NCBI GenBank assembly: GCA_965223085.1
Contig: OZ244981.1
Coordinates: forward strand, 2,914,001 to 2,978,000
Length of the DNA stretch: 64,000 bases
DNA from: CBDCVO01 sp965223085
GTDB lineage: Bacteria > Pseudomonadota > Gammaproteobacteria > Ga0077536
Direction of reading: 5' to 3'
Shown piece by piece: positions 17,608-27,900 of the stretch. The position numbers were made by a program, and so were the translations under genes. Position 1 is the stretch's first letter; every line of letters starts with the position of its first letter. The notes under the pieces are model-generated. The model searched no databases and was not told where the DNA came from. It saw only the letters and a program-made list of their open reading frames with translations.

Positions 17608-18801
17608 TTATATGCTTGATTCAACTTCCGCGCGAATACGATGCGCCGCGTCCACACAGCGTGCTATATCTGGCACTAACGCCAAGCGGAGTCGACCGGC
17701 GCCGGGATTGTGGCCCGCAACGGCGCGCCCCAGGTAGCGCCCGGGCAGCGATAATACCGCTTGGTGCTGCCACAAGCGTCGACACCAGTGCTCGTCGTCG
17801 CCGCCGGGCATGCGCGGCCACAGATAAAATCCCCCGCGGGGCGTCGCAACCTCCAGCACCGCGCTCAGGATCGGTACCACCGCATCGAACTTTGCGCGGT
17901 AAGCACGGCGATTTTCGACGACGTGTTTCTCATCCGTCCACGCCGCAATGCTCGCGTGTTGCACATGCAGCGGCATGGCGCAGCCATGGTAAGTGCGGTA
18001 GCGCAAAAAGCGTTCGATTATGGTCGCATCGCCGGCGACGTAACCGGAACGCAAACCGGGCGCGTTCGAGCGTTTCGACAGACTTCCCATGACCAAACAA
18101 CGCGAAAAGTCTTCGCGGCCTGCGTGCCAAGCGACTTCGAGCAACCCAATCGGTGGCGTGCTTTCCTCGTAGTAAATCTCTGAATAGCATTCATCGGCAA
18201 CGATGATGAAATTGTACTTATCGGCACGCGCCAACAGCTCCTGGTACTGCGCGGCGCTGAGGACATCGCCGGTTGGGTTGGAAGGCGAACAAACAAAGAC
18301 GACTTGGCAGCGGCGCCAGTCGGCTGCTGGAATTGCATCGAAATCGAGCGTTGCCGCGTCGCGTAGATAGATTGGTTCGGCGCCGGCCAGCAAGGCCGCG
18401 CCTTCATAGATTTGGTAGAACGGGTTCGGCATGATGACGGCCGGATGCGGAGCGCGCCGATCGATCACGCATTGCACGATTGCGAATAAGGCCTCACGGG
18501 TACCGTTGACCGGTAGGACATGCTGTGCCGGATCGAGCGCCGCGCCGGGAACAGTGAAGCGCCGCGCCAGCCAGCGCGTGAGCACCGTCCGCAGCTCGAG
18601 CGTGCCACGGGTTGCGGGGTATTTTGCGGTACCGTGGAGACTCGCGCTCAGCGCAGCGGTAATCAGTCTCGGGGTTGGATGTTGCGGCTCGCCGATCGAC
18701 AGATCCACTATCTCCCGCGCCGCCGCGTGCGTTAGGCCCGCTTGCAGCGCCGCGAGGCGTTCAAACGGATAGGGGCAGAGCAGATCCAAACCGGGGTTCA
18801 T
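17608..18801 (-). CDS. dapC: Succinyldiaminopimelate transaminase DapC
   Basis: PLP-dependent fold type I aminotransferase. It shows VNGTREALFAIVQ, CSPSNPTGDVLS, VADECYSEIYYEE and the PLP lysine in MGSLSKRSNAPGLRSGYVAG. The SLSKRSNAPGLRSG sequence and the dapD neighbour point to the DapC subfamily, which aminates N-succinyl-2-amino-6-ketopimelate, rather than to a general aspartate aminotransferase. At 397 aa it has family length. It diverges from leuB, so the 222-bp gap between them must carry promoters for both genes; I could not pick out convincing boxes there. Confidence 0.92.
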   Translation of the reverse strand: MNPGLDLLCPYPFERLAALQAGLTHAAAREIVDLSIGEPQHPTPRLITAALSASLHGTAKYPATRGTLELRTVLTRWLARRFTVPGAALDPAQHVLPVNGTREALFAIVQCVIDRRAPHPAVIMPNPFYQIYEGAALLAGAEPIYLRDAATLDFDAIPAADWRRCQVVFVCSPSNPTGDVLSAAQYQELLARADKYNFIIVADECYSEIYYEESTPPIGLLEVAWHAGREDFSRCLVMGSLSKRSNAPGLRSGYVAGDATIIERFLRYRTYHGCAMPLHVQHASIAAWTDEKHVVENRRAYRAKFDAVVPILSAVLEVATPRGGFYLWPRMPGGDDEHWCRRLWQHQAVLSLPGRYLGRAVAGHNPGAGRLRLALVPDIARCVDAAHRIRAEVESSI

Positions 18802-19023
18802 GTTAGAAAGTACGTTTAAATCGGGCCCACAAATGGGGGTGGAAGTTATAGAATGAAGCGTTCGTGCTCAGCTTTGACGTCACTTAGTATAAGGATGCCA
18901 GGGCGGTGCTGCACGGTTGTGTGCGGGGGCGGATGGGAACTTAGCACGTATTCCGGTATGCTCCGCTGCCGCCTTGCGGTTCGGACCCACCGGCCCTAAT
19001 GATTTTGAGAAACTACTGCACCC

Positions 19024-20100
19024 ATGGCCCATAAAATTTTGCTGCTGCGCGGAGATGGGATCGGTCCGGAAATTGTCGCCGTGGCCGAGGACGTTTTACG
19101 CGTGCTCGAGACGCAATACGCTATTCCCTTCGAGATCGAGGACGCGCTGTTAGGTGGTAGTGCCATTGACGCCGGCGGTGATTCACTGCCGGCCGAGACG
19201 CTGGCTAAAGCGCGCGCCGCGGATGCGATCCTTCTCGGCGCGGTGGGCGGCCCGAAGTGGGATCACTACGAGCGAGATAAGCGTCCGGAACGCGGCCTAT
19301 TAAAATTGCGGGCGAGCTTGGATTTGTTTTGCAATTTGCGCCCTGCGATGGTCTACCCGGCACTTAGCGAGGCGTCTACTTTGCGCCGTGATGTCGTCGC
19401 CGGTCTAGATTTAATGATCGTACGCGAATTGACCAGTGGCATTTATTTCGGCCAGCCGCGCGGCATTGACGTTGACGCCAACGGCGCGCGCGTAGGCCGC
19501 AACACGATGGTTTATACCGAACAGGAGATCGAACGCATCGCTCGCGCCGCGTGCGAGACCGCCATGAGCCGCGGGGCACGCTTATGCTCCGTCGACAAAG
19601 CAAATGTCTTAGAAACCACGGAGCTCTGGCGCGAGGTTGTGGGGCAAGTCGCGCGTGACTTCCCACAAGTCGTCGTTTCACATATGTATGTCGACAACGC
19701 GGCGATGCAGCTGGTTCGCGATCCAAAGCAATTCGACGTACTCGTCACGACGAATATGTTTGGTGACATTCTGTCCGATCTGGCTTCGATGTTGACCGGC
19801 TCGATCGGTATGTTGCCGTCGGCATCGCTTAATGAAACCCGGCAGGGTCTATTCGAGCCGGTGCACGGTTCGGCCCCGGACATTGCCGGGAAGAACGTGG
19901 CGAACCCGCTAGCGACCGTGCTGTCGGTGGCGATGATGTTGCGCTATTCCCTGAACGAACCCCAGGCTGCGGCGCGGGTAGAGGGTGCCGTCGCGCAGGT
20001 ACTCGAAGCCGGTTATCGCACCGCGGACATCGAACAACAGGGGTGCACAACACTCGGTACGCGTGAAATGGGCGCACGCGTTGTCGCCGCGCTGGCGTGA
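19024..20100 (+). CDS. leuB: 3-isopropylmalate dehydrogenase
   Basis: NAD-dependent oxidative decarboxylase of leucine synthesis. The family signature is complete: LLRGDGIGPEI at the N terminus, AVGGPKWD, the substrate arginines in RPERGLLKLR, and NMFGDILSDLASMLTGSIGMLPSASL leading into EPVHGSAPDIAGKNVANP. Length is 358 aa. The usual leuCD genes do not precede it within this window. asd follows with a single base between stop and start, so the two are co-transcribed and probably translationally coupled. Confidence 0.98.
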   Translation: MAHKILLLRGDGIGPEIVAVAEDVLRVLETQYAIPFEIEDALLGGSAIDAGGDSLPAETLAKARAADAILLGAVGGPKWDHYERDKRPERGLLKLRASLDLFCNLRPAMVYPALSEASTLRRDVVAGLDLMIVRELTSGIYFGQPRGIDVDANGARVGRNTMVYTEQEIERIARAACETAMSRGARLCSVDKANVLETTELWREVVGQVARDFPQVVVSHMYVDNAAMQLVRDPKQFDVLVTTNMFGDILSDLASMLTGSIGMLPSASLNETRQGLFEPVHGSAPDIAGKNVANPLATVLSVAMMLRYSLNEPQAAARVEGAVAQVLEAGYRTADIEQQGCTTLGTREMGARVVAALA

Positions 20101-20101
20101 G

Positions 20102-21124
20102 ATGACGGAACGATATGATATTGCCGTCGTCGGTGCGACCGGCGCAGTCGGCGAAACGATGCTCGCGATCCTCGAAGAACGGCGTTTCCCGTACGCGCGC
20201 GTGCACGCGGTCGCCTCGGCGCGATCAGCGGGCACCCGGATCGCGTTCGACGGGGGGGTCTTGACAGTCGCAGATCTGGACCAATTTGATTTCTCGGGCG
20301 TGCGGTTGGCGCTGTTTTCGCCCGGTGCATCGGTTTCCAAAGTTCACGCCCCCCGCGCGGCGGCGGCGGCTTGCGTCGTTATCGACAATACCTCCCAATT
20401 TCGTTACGACCCCGACATCCCCTTGGTGGTGCCGGAAGTGAATCCGCACGCGCTCGGCGCGTACCGGAATCGGGGCATTATCGCCAATCCGAATTGCTCC
20501 ACGATTCAAATGGTCGTGGCTTTGCAGCCGATCCATGCGGCGGTGGGGATCGAGCGCATCAATGTTTGCACGTATCAGGCGGTTTCCGGCACCGGCAAAG
20601 CGGCGCTCGAGGAGCTTGCAGAGCAATCGGCGCGTTTGTTGAATGGGCACGCGATCGCGCCGGCGGTGTATCCGCGGCAGATTGCGTTCAATTGCCTGCC
20701 GCATATCGACACATTTCAGGACAACGGCTATACCAAAGAAGAAATGAAAATGGTGTGGGAGACCCGTAAGATCATGGGTGAACCGGCGATGTTGGTGAAT
20801 CCGACCGCGGTGCGGGTGCCGGTCTTCTATGGCCATTCCGAGGCAATTCACATCGAAACGAAGACCAAAATGAGCATTCCTGAGGTACGCGAAGTGCTCG
20901 GCGCAGCGCCCGGTGTGACGGTGCTCGATCAACCCCGCGACGGCGGTTATCCAACCGCGGTGAGCGAGGCGGCCGGCGCCGATGCGGTTTTTGTCGGCCG
21001 CATTCGCGAGGACATTTCGCATGCGCGCGGGATCAATCTTTGGGTGGTGGCCGATAATGTGCGAAAAGGTGCCGCACTAAACAGTGTACAGATCGCAGAA
21101 ATGTTGGTAAAAAGCTATTTCTGA
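20102..21124 (+). CDS. asd: Aspartate-semialdehyde dehydrogenase
   Basis: NADPH-dependent reductase that makes aspartate semialdehyde for lysine, methionine and threonine. The N-terminal motif is VVGATGAVGETML, the catalytic Cys lies in NPNCSTIQM (about residue 130), and the substrate-binding His is in VPVFYGHSEAIHIET. The frame is open upstream inside leuB, but the ATG one base after the leuB stop gives 340 aa and the expected N terminus (MTERYDIAVVGATG). Confidence 0.97.
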   Translation: MTERYDIAVVGATGAVGETMLAILEERRFPYARVHAVASARSAGTRIAFDGGVLTVADLDQFDFSGVRLALFSPGASVSKVHAPRAAAAACVVIDNTSQFRYDPDIPLVVPEVNPHALGAYRNRGIIANPNCSTIQMVVALQPIHAAVGIERINVCTYQAVSGTGKAALEELAEQSARLLNGHAIAPAVYPRQIAFNCLPHIDTFQDNGYTKEEMKMVWETRKIMGEPAMLVNPTAVRVPVFYGHSEAIHIETKTKMSIPEVREVLGAAPGVTVLDQPRDGGYPTAVSEAAGADAVFVGRIREDISHARGINLWVVADNVRKGAALNSVQIAEMLVKSYF

Positions 21125-21215
21125 GTTATAGTTAAAGCCATTTCGTAAAGCTTGTTCGCAGCTGTTAGGGGGGCTACGCGACGGTAATGACCATCAATCA
21201 AGGAAAGCAAGGGCT

Positions 21216-24200
21216 GTGAAGCGGCAACGAAATAAAGACACGACGAAACCCCTGCTGAAACGGGGTACGGCGATTAGCTTGGCCCTTGGTTGGTGTTTGT
21301 CACCAACCGTCTTTGGACTCGGCCTAGGAACGATAGAAACGAACTCGAAGCTCAACGAGCCGTTTGTCGCGACGATTCCACTGATCAATACGACCGCTAC
21401 CGACTTCGATACCTTAGCGGTAAAACTCGCTGATGTTGCCCAGTTTGAACGTGCCGGTGTACCGCGCGATGCCAACTTATTGCAACTGAAGTTCGAAGTA
21501 GTAGATGGTCCACGCGGGCGTGACCTGATCCGGATAACGAGTCGCGAACCGATTCTTGAACCGTATTTGAGCTTCTTGATAGAAGCGACCTGGGCGAAGG
21601 GTCATGTTATACGCGAGTACACCGTACTGCTGGACCCACCCCTTTATGACCGAAATAAAGTGCGCCACGTCACCGCTACGTCGGCGACCGCAGCAGCTAC
21701 GCCGAGCACCAGCGCCGCAGGAGCGCCCGGCATCTCGGGGAGCACTTATGGACCAGTGCGTGGCGGCGACACCTTGTGGCGAATTGCCTCGCGAATTACG
21801 CCCGACGCGAGCGCGTCTGTTAACCAAATGATGATTGCGCTATTGCGCCTGAACCCCGAGGCGTTCTTGCGCGGTAATATTAATCTGGTCAAGCGGGGCG
21901 CGGTGCTGCGCATTCCCAGTCGCGGCGATATCGAAGCACTCAGCCGTGCAGAGGCCCTCGCAGAAGTGCGTCGCCAACATCAATTGTGGCAGGAATACCG
22001 CGGCCAAGCGACGACGGTAACGACGCCGCAAGAAGTGGGGCCCACGGTGACCACGGCGCCCGGTGAAGAGGATGAACTCGAAGACATGCTCGCCGATGCT
22101 GAAGCGGAAGGCGACGCCAGACTAGAACTTGTCGCGCCCGACGAACAAACGACACCGACCGTGGCACCCGGCGCTGCGACCGCGGCGGGCAGCGGGGTGT
22201 TGAGCAACGAGGAACTTGCCGCAACCCAACGCGAAAACGAAGAACTCCGCACCAAACTCGATGAAGCGGACGAAATCATCGATTTACTCCAACGCCAAAT
22301 CGAAATCAAAGATGAAGAACTGGCGACGCTGCAAGCGCGGTTGGCGGAACTTTCGGCGCGGGTTGAACGCATGGAGCAAGCGTCTGCGGAAGTCGCACCT
22401 CCGGCGCCACTGCCGACAGAACCGATCGTTGAAGCGCAACCGCCGAGCCGCACGCAACCTGCGCCGACGACCGCACCCGCACCGCAGCCCGAGACCGGCC
22501 CGAAAATCCCGATCATCGGTGATCTGATCCCGGCGCATGTGCGTGAGATGGTGCCGGGCGGCATATGGACGATCTTGGGTTTACTGGGTCTGCTGCTATT
22601 TGGCCTGCTGGCGTTGCTGGCAAGAGCGTTCGGTCGTCGTGAACGACCGATGCCGACCAGCGAGCGGGCGATGGCGAGCCGAGCCGCGAGCGACACTGAG
22701 GTCAGCACCGCCGCCGATACTATCGCCGAGGAAGAAGCCGACACGACTGTCTCACGCTCAGGCGCGGACAGTACGGCAGATTTAGCGGTCGAAGTTAATG
22801 AATTCGACGACGCCGAGTCCGACCCCGCGATCATAGCGCCGCTCGAGGCCACGAACGAACAATTGTCCGCTGCCGTGATGGAGGAAGACCCTCTGGAAGA
22901 GGTGAACGTCTATCTCGCCTACGAACGTTTTGATCAGGCTGAAGAGCTCGTTAAAAAAGTCATTGCGGAGCATCCGGACGAACATAAATACAAACTACGT
23001 CTGCTTGAAATTTACTATTCGGCGGACAACAAGCCAGCCTACGAAAACGCTGCCCGTGAACTTTTGGATGCGGTTGGCCCTGATGATCCCTTGTGGGAAA
23101 ACGCTTTGGCAATGTGGGGAGAAATGTCACCTTCGCGCGCCTTGTTTACAGCCGGCGACGATATCGACGAGGACGTCACGACGGAACGAGAGTCGGCCTT
23201 CGTGGATGTTACTGGTGAGGATGCGGATACTGCTGCCGTCGATCCTGATAGCGGCGCTGATGAGGCGCTCGAAGCGACACGGGTGAGTGCGCAAACACCA
23301 GCGGCGCAGCATGAGGCCCTGGATTTTGATCTTGGCGACGTCGGCACCGATAACGCCGCGATGTTCGACGTGACGTCCGACGACGAACTGCCGGTCGGTG
23401 AGGGCGTGGTTGATCTGACCGCCGAGGCGACGCCTGATCTGCTCGACTTTACCGAAGCACCCTCTCAGGATACCGACGCCCCGGCAGTGGGTGGGCTTGA
23501 CCTTGAATTCGGCGAGACCGATGCCGGTGTTCACGACGAGACTGATAGCGGCGTGGGTGCCGAGACCGATACCGATGCGCTCGTTGCGACCGATGAATTG
23601 GATGCCGACGAAGGCACGAGCCTGGGAGCCGAGGACTTAATGAATGTCACCGAGCCCGGTATGGGCGTAAGCATCGATGAAGTTCACGGTGCAGACGCGG
23701 CTGAGGTGATTGAAGACGAACTTGATTTTGATATTAGTGACACGGTTTCACCGGCTGATGACGTGGCCGAAGAAAGTTTGTCGGGCACCGATGAAATGGG
23801 CCGCGGCGGCGACGATCAACCCGTTCTTGATTTCGATTTGTCGACCGATAGCGACGATGGTTTGGCGGTCGAAGACACGATGGACTTATCGGAAGGCGAC
23901 GCCGAGACAGATGACTTTGATCTCACAGACACCGACGGGGGTGCGCGAGGCGACGGCGAGATCGACTTTGAGTTAGATCTCACCGATTCCGGCGATTTGT
24001 CGGATTCGCTCGCGAAAGCATTGTCGGATAGCGCTGATCTCGACTTGGCCCTAGAAAACATCGCCGACGATCAAGAGTTGGATCTGTCTGTCGACGGCAG
24101 CGGCGGGGTGGGGAGTTCCGATGCCGATATCGAATTTGATCTTGCGCTTCAAGATACGACCGATTTCGAAAAATTAACTATCGACGACACGCTTGAGCTG

Positions 24201-24644
24201 CCGAACGCGGCCGCCGACGACGATTTCGAGCAATCCTTAGAAGACCTGACTCGGGCCATGGAAGAGTCCATAAGCGGTTTGGATCTGGAACTCGACGATG
24301 ACGACGAGGACACGTCTGATGTGGCGTCGAGCGACGAGACCGACACCTCTTTGGGGCTCGATCTTGATATCAGCGCGGACGACGACCCAGCGCTCAGCAC
24401 GATGGCTTTGGACACCACTGATGGCATTCCCGAGGATCAATCGACGGTTGCGTTGCCGAAAGATCAAGACGGCGCAAGTACGGTAGGCGACCCAGATGAG
24501 GTCGACACCAAGCTAAATTTGGCGCGGGCTTATATTGAACTCGGCGATAACGACGGCGCCAAATCGATCCTAGAAGAAGTCTCACAGGACGGTAACGCTG
24601 AGCAGCGTCAAGAAGCGCAATCTCTGCTAGATCAAATCTCTTAA
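21216..24644 (+). CDS. fimV: FimV/HubP family polar hub protein
   Basis: Inner-membrane peptidoglycan-binding protein that organises the cell pole and supports type IV pili and twitching motility in relatives. Order of parts: signal sequence, FimV N-terminal domain (about 35-145), LysM-like domain (about 178-235, GGDTLWRIAS), Pro/Ala linker, coiled coil (about 332-390), transmembrane helix (449-473), TPR segment (about 558-600), a long very acidic region, and the conserved C-terminal FimV motif (about 1094-1142, KLNLARAYIELGD). The GTG start has AAGG-type sequence upstream. The leuB-asd-fimV-truA order matches Pseudomonas. No pilus genes are in the window. Confidence 0.93.
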   Translation: MKRQRNKDTTKPLLKRGTAISLALGWCLSPTVFGLGLGTIETNSKLNEPFVATIPLINTTATDFDTLAVKLADVAQFERAGVPRDANLLQLKFEVVDGPRGRDLIRITSREPILEPYLSFLIEATWAKGHVIREYTVLLDPPLYDRNKVRHVTATSATAAATPSTSAAGAPGISGSTYGPVRGGDTLWRIASRITPDASASVNQMMIALLRLNPEAFLRGNINLVKRGAVLRIPSRGDIEALSRAEALAEVRRQHQLWQEYRGQATTVTTPQEVGPTVTTAPGEEDELEDMLADAEAEGDARLELVAPDEQTTPTVAPGAATAAGSGVLSNEELAATQRENEELRTKLDEADEIIDLLQRQIEIKDEELATLQARLAELSARVERMEQASAEVAPPAPLPTEPIVEAQPPSRTQPAPTTAPAPQPETGPKIPIIGDLIPAHVREMVPGGIWTILGLLGLLLFGLLALLARAFGRRERPMPTSERAMASRAASDTEVSTAADTIAEEEADTTVSRSGADSTADLAVEVNEFDDAESDPAIIAPLEATNEQLSAAVMEEDPLEEVNVYLAYERFDQAEELVKKVIAEHPDEHKYKLRLLEIYYSADNKPAYENAARELLDAVGPDDPLWENALAMWGEMSPSRALFTAGDDIDEDVTTERESAFVDVTGEDADTAAVDPDSGADEALEATRVSAQTPAAQHEALDFDLGDVGTDNAAMFDVTSDDELPVGEGVVDLTAEATPDLLDFTEAPSQDTDAPAVGGLDLEFGETDAGVHDETDSGVGAETDTDALVATDELDADEGTSLGAEDLMNVTEPGMGVSIDEVHGADAAEVIEDELDFDISDTVSPADDVAEESLSGTDEMGRGGDDQPVLDFDLSTDSDDGLAVEDTMDLSEGDAETDDFDLTDTDGGARGDGEIDFELDLTDSGDLSDSLAKALSDSADLDLALENIADDQELDLSVDGSGGVGSSDADIEFDLALQDTTDFEKLTIDDTLELPNAAADDDFEQSLEDLTRAMEESISGLDLELDDDDEDTSDVASSDETDTSLGLDLDISADDDPALSTMALDTTDGIPEDQSTVALPKDQDGASTVGDPDEVDTKLNLARAYIELGDNDGAKSILEEVSQDGNAEQRQEAQSLLDQIS

Positions 24645-24681
24645 TGGGCGCTGTTTTCGCGTACGCTTGATCTGCGGGCAC

Positions 24682-25470
24682 ATGCGCTGGGCTTTGGGGG
24701 TTGAATATGCGGGCACCCACTACGCAGGTTGGCAAGCCCAACGTAATGTCGCCACCGTCCAACAAGCCTTAGAGCAAGCACTAAGCAAAGTTGCGAACCA
24801 TGCCGTGTCTGTGGTGTGCGCGGGGCGCACAGATGCGGGCGTGCACGCCGTGGGCCAGGTGGTGCATTTCGATTCTCAGGCAGCGCGGTCGAGCCGTGCT
24901 TGGTTGCTCGGTGGCAACTCACATTTACCCCGCGACATTGCAGTGCAGTGGGCGGTACCTATCGGCGCCGATTTTCACGCCCGTTTCTCCGCTATCGGTC
25001 GGACTTATCATTACCTCATCGACAATCGCGCAACCCGCCCGGGGCTGTGGCACGGAAAATTAAGCTGGCAATGTCGCGCACTCGATATCGCGCGGATGCG
25101 TACAGCCGCGAATTCACTGCACGGTGAGCACGATTTCTCTTCGTTTCGCGCCAGTGCCTGCCAAGCGAAAAGCCCGGTGCGCACGATTCGCTCGCTCGAG
25201 CTTAACACCCACGGCGCGATCATCTCCTTGCGCGTCAATGCGAATGGATTCCTTCATCACATGGTGCGAAATATCGCCGGCGTGCTCGTAGCGGTCGGCA
25301 GCGGTGAGCGCGAGCCGGCGTGGGTCGATGAATTGCTAGCACGCCGCCAACGCAGCGCGGGCGGCGTGACCGCGCCAGCGGATGGGCTCTATCTCACCCA
25401 GGTTGAATACCCTAGCGTATACACCTTCCCGCGAGTGCCCGTGGCGCTGCCTGGGTTGTTATTTAATTGA
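24682..25470 (+). CDS. truA: tRNA pseudouridine synthase A
   Basis: Makes pseudouridine at positions 38-40 of the tRNA anticodon stem. The catalytic Asp lies in CAGRTDAGVHAVGQVVHFD, and the other family blocks are YHYLIDNRATRPG, DFSSFRAS and GFLHHMVRNIAGVLVAVG. I chose the ATG at 24682, which gives an N terminus (MRWALGVEYAGTHYAGWQ) in line with the family. An in-frame TTG 15 bases earlier is possible. In Pseudomonas trpF, trpB and trpA follow; here the next gene is accD. Confidence 0.95.
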   Translation: MRWALGVEYAGTHYAGWQAQRNVATVQQALEQALSKVANHAVSVVCAGRTDAGVHAVGQVVHFDSQAARSSRAWLLGGNSHLPRDIAVQWAVPIGADFHARFSAIGRTYHYLIDNRATRPGLWHGKLSWQCRALDIARMRTAANSLHGEHDFSSFRASACQAKSPVRTIRSLELNTHGAIISLRVNANGFLHHMVRNIAGVLVAVGSGEREPAWVDELLARRQRSAGGVTAPADGLYLTQVEYPSVYTFPRVPVALPGLLFN

Positions 25471-25637
25471 ATCAGATTTCCCTCGGAGCTTCTCGAGATG
25501 GGATAATGGGGTGTCGTCTAACGAGGATCTCGACATTTCGCCTACTCGGATCAAATTTCGCAGCGTTTCGCGCCACGAAGACGCTGCACACGCACTGCGC
25601 CTCGACGTCGATTTGAAATGCGGAACGCAAAATAACT

Positions 25638-26531
25638 GTGAGTTGGTTTAAAAACCTCCTACCGTCACGGATTCGCACTGACGGAGCGTCAAAAAAGTCC
25701 ATTCCCGAAGGTCTATGGCTTAGCTGTGCGGCCTGCAAGGCGGTGCTTTATCGTGTCGAGTTAGAGCGTAATCTAGAAGTGTGCATCGAGTGCGGTCACC
25801 ATATGCGGATCGGTGCGCGGCGTCGATTGACGCAATTTCTTGACGCCGAGTCCTGCCATGAAATCGGCGCGAACGTACGCGCCCTAGACTTTCTGAAATT
25901 TCGGGACTCCAAACGTTATCGTGACCGCCTAAACGCCGCCACCAAGGCCAGTGGTGAGAGCGATGCGTTACTCGTGATGCGTGGGCGGCTCGAGGGTGCG
26001 CCAGTGGTTGCGGCGGCGTTTGAATTTGCGTTCATGGGCGGCTCGATGGGATCGGTGGTCGGTGAACGTTTCGTGCGGGGCGTGGAATATGCTTTGAAGA
26101 ATCGGCGCCCCCTGGTTTGTTTTTGCGCGAGCGGGGGCGCGCGTATGCAGGAAGCGCTGGTTTCGTTGATGCAAATGGCAAAAACGAGTGCGGCTTTGGC
26201 ACGTTTGCAGGAGCGGCGTTTACCCTACATCGCCGTTCTCACCGACCCCACGACGGGCGGAGTGTCGGCGAGCATCGCCACCCTGGGTGATGTGATCATC
26301 GCCGAGCCGAATGCTTTAATCGGATTTGCGGGCCCGCGTGTCATCGAACAAACAGTGCGACAAGTGTTGCCAGAGGGTTTTCAGCGCAGCGAATTCCTGC
26401 TCGAGCATGGCGCGATCGATATGATCATCGATCGCCGCGAATTGCGTCGCCGGATCGCCACCCTTCTGAGAATGCTTATGCATCAACCGGCGCATCCGCC
26501 AGAGCGCGCCGCCGCGGTTTATTCGGAGTGA
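25638..26531 (+). CDS. accD: Acetyl-CoA carboxylase carboxyltransferase beta subunit
   Basis: Subunit of the carboxyltransferase that makes malonyl-CoA for fatty acid synthesis. The N-terminal zinc ribbon is visible as CAAC and CIEC separated by 15 residues, and the crotonase-fold core contains the GSMGSVVGERFVRG and SGGARMQEALVSLMQMAKT blocks. It starts at GTG with MSWFKNLLPSRI, typical of AccD; length is 297 aa. The 167-bp gap from truA holds no trp gene and no clear promoter. folC follows after seven bases. Confidence 0.97.
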   Translation: MSWFKNLLPSRIRTDGASKKSIPEGLWLSCAACKAVLYRVELERNLEVCIECGHHMRIGARRRLTQFLDAESCHEIGANVRALDFLKFRDSKRYRDRLNAATKASGESDALLVMRGRLEGAPVVAAAFEFAFMGGSMGSVVGERFVRGVEYALKNRRPLVCFCASGGARMQEALVSLMQMAKTSAALARLQERRLPYIAVLTDPTTGGVSASIATLGDVIIAEPNALIGFAGPRVIEQTVRQVLPEGFQRSEFLLEHGAIDMIIDRRELRRRIATLLRMLMHQPAHPPERAAAVYSE

Positions 26532-26538
26532 CATCTTC

Positions 26539-27900
26539 ATGAAGTCCGGCGGGGGAGCGGGTGACCGAACAGCGGCGGTGCCTGCGCCGCGCCAAGCGAC
26601 GCCGTCGCCGAATTGGACCGTCGCGCAATGGTTGACATGGCAGGAGTCGCTGCACGTGCGCGATATCGACCTTGGCTTGGAGCGCTGCCGCCGGGTCGCA
26701 GCGCGCATGGGGCTACTTACCCCGGCGTACACCGTACTCACGGTGGCGGGCACGAACGGCAAAGGCTCGGTGGTGGCCATGTTAAGCGCGATATTGCGTC
26801 ATGCAGGTCATCGGGTTGCAACCTATACTTCGCCACACTTGCGCTGTTACAACGAGCGCATTCAAGTCGATGAGGAAATGGCATCTGATGCAGAGCTGTG
26901 TGCCGCGTTTGTCAACATCGAACACGCACGCCAGGGCGAGTCGCTTACCTATTTCGAATTCGGCACACTCGCCGCGTTGCAAATTTTCCGGGCCAAAAAA
27001 CCCGATTTTGCCATTTTGGAAGTCGGTCTAGGTGGCCGTTTGGATGCGGTAAACATCGTCGACCCCACGGTCGCCGTGATCACCGCGATCGGTATCGACC
27101 ATGTCGAATGGCTAGGGCACAGCCGTGATGAAATTGCGCTCGAGAAGGGGGGCATTATGCGTAACGGACGTCCCGCTATCTGCGCCGATCACGAAGTGCC
27201 GGGCTCCCTGCTCGATGCGGCCGAGGCGATCGCGGCGGATTTGCGTGTGTTGGGCCGCCACTTCCATTTTGTCGCACAGGAATCGAGCTGGACGTGGTGG
27301 TCGGGTGACGAGGTGCGCGCAGAACTACCGCATCCGAATTTGCACGGTGATTACCAACTCCGGAACGCAGCCGGTGCCTTGGCGGCGATCGCGGCCTTGC
27401 AACCCGGTATTGTGGTCTCCCAAGATGCCGTCCAGGCGGGATTGTGTTCCGTTACGCTCGCGGGCCGTTTTCACCGCCTGCGACGCGACTTCGAATATGT
27501 GCTCGATGTCGCCCATAACGCCCAAGCCATGGGCGAGTTCGTGGCGACGTTGAGAACCTTGCCGAACGTTGCGCGAACGTTTGTCTTGGTTGGTATGTTG
27601 CGCACTAAAGACCGGGTCTCCGCGGTGCGCATTTTGGCGCCGATCACCGACGAGTGGCATCTCGCGACGTTGCCCACTTGGCAAGGTGGAACCAGCGAAG
27701 AACTGCGTGCGCTTATTGCCGCGGAGCGTCTTGGGGGCGCGGTGCACTGCTATGATTCGGTGGCCGCGGCGTTGGCGACGCTACAGCGTATTGCCGGCGA
27801 ACGCGATCGCGTTGTTATTATCGGCTCGTTTTTAACCGTGGGTGCGGCGCTCGATTGTTTGGAGAGTCCCGGGGACGTCGCGGGTGACGGGAATCCGTGA
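26539..27900 (+). CDS. folC: Dihydrofolate/folylpolyglutamate synthase
   Basis: Adds glutamate to dihydropteroate and to tetrahydrofolate. The Mur-ligase-type ATP loop is VAGTNGKGSVVAML, followed by YTSPHLRCYNERIQV, LEVGLGGRLDAVNIV and, in the C-terminal domain, GRFHRLRRD and VLDVAHNAQAM. Length is 453 aa, slightly longer than usual because of about 25 Gly/Ala/Pro-rich residues before SPNWTVAQWL. It overlaps the next gene by four bases (GTGA), which indicates coupling. Confidence 0.96.
   Translation: MKSGGGAGDRTAAVPAPRQATPSPNWTVAQWLTWQESLHVRDIDLGLERCRRVAARMGLLTPAYTVLTVAGTNGKGSVVAMLSAILRHAGHRVATYTSPHLRCYNERIQVDEEMASDAELCAAFVNIEHARQGESLTYFEFGTLAALQIFRAKKPDFAILEVGLGGRLDAVNIVDPTVAVITAIGIDHVEWLGHSRDEIALEKGGIMRNGRPAICADHEVPGSLLDAAEAIAADLRVLGRHFHFVAQESSWTWWSGDEVRAELPHPNLHGDYQLRNAAGALAAIAALQPGIVVSQDAVQAGLCSVTLAGRFHRLRRDFEYVLDVAHNAQAMGEFVATLRTLPNVARTFVLVGMLRTKDRVSAVRILAPITDEWHLATLPTWQGGTSEELRALIAAERLGGAVHCYDSVAAALATLQRIAGERDRVVIIGSFLTVGAALDCLESPGDVAGDGNP

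Noticed and set aside
17526..18092. 188-codon open frame on the plus strand opposite dapC
   Set aside because: It is antisense to a strongly supported aminotransferase, has no family features and is explained by GC-rich codon use.
18802..19023. TTGACG and TATAAG in the dapC-leuB gap as a promoter
   Set aside because: The boxes are only 8 bp apart, too close for sigma-70.
21216..24644. FimV acidic region as a separate repeat protein or calcium-binding RTX domain
   Set aside because: The Asp-rich stretches lack the GGxGxDxLx pattern and lie between standard FimV domains; such acidic linkers are normal in this family.
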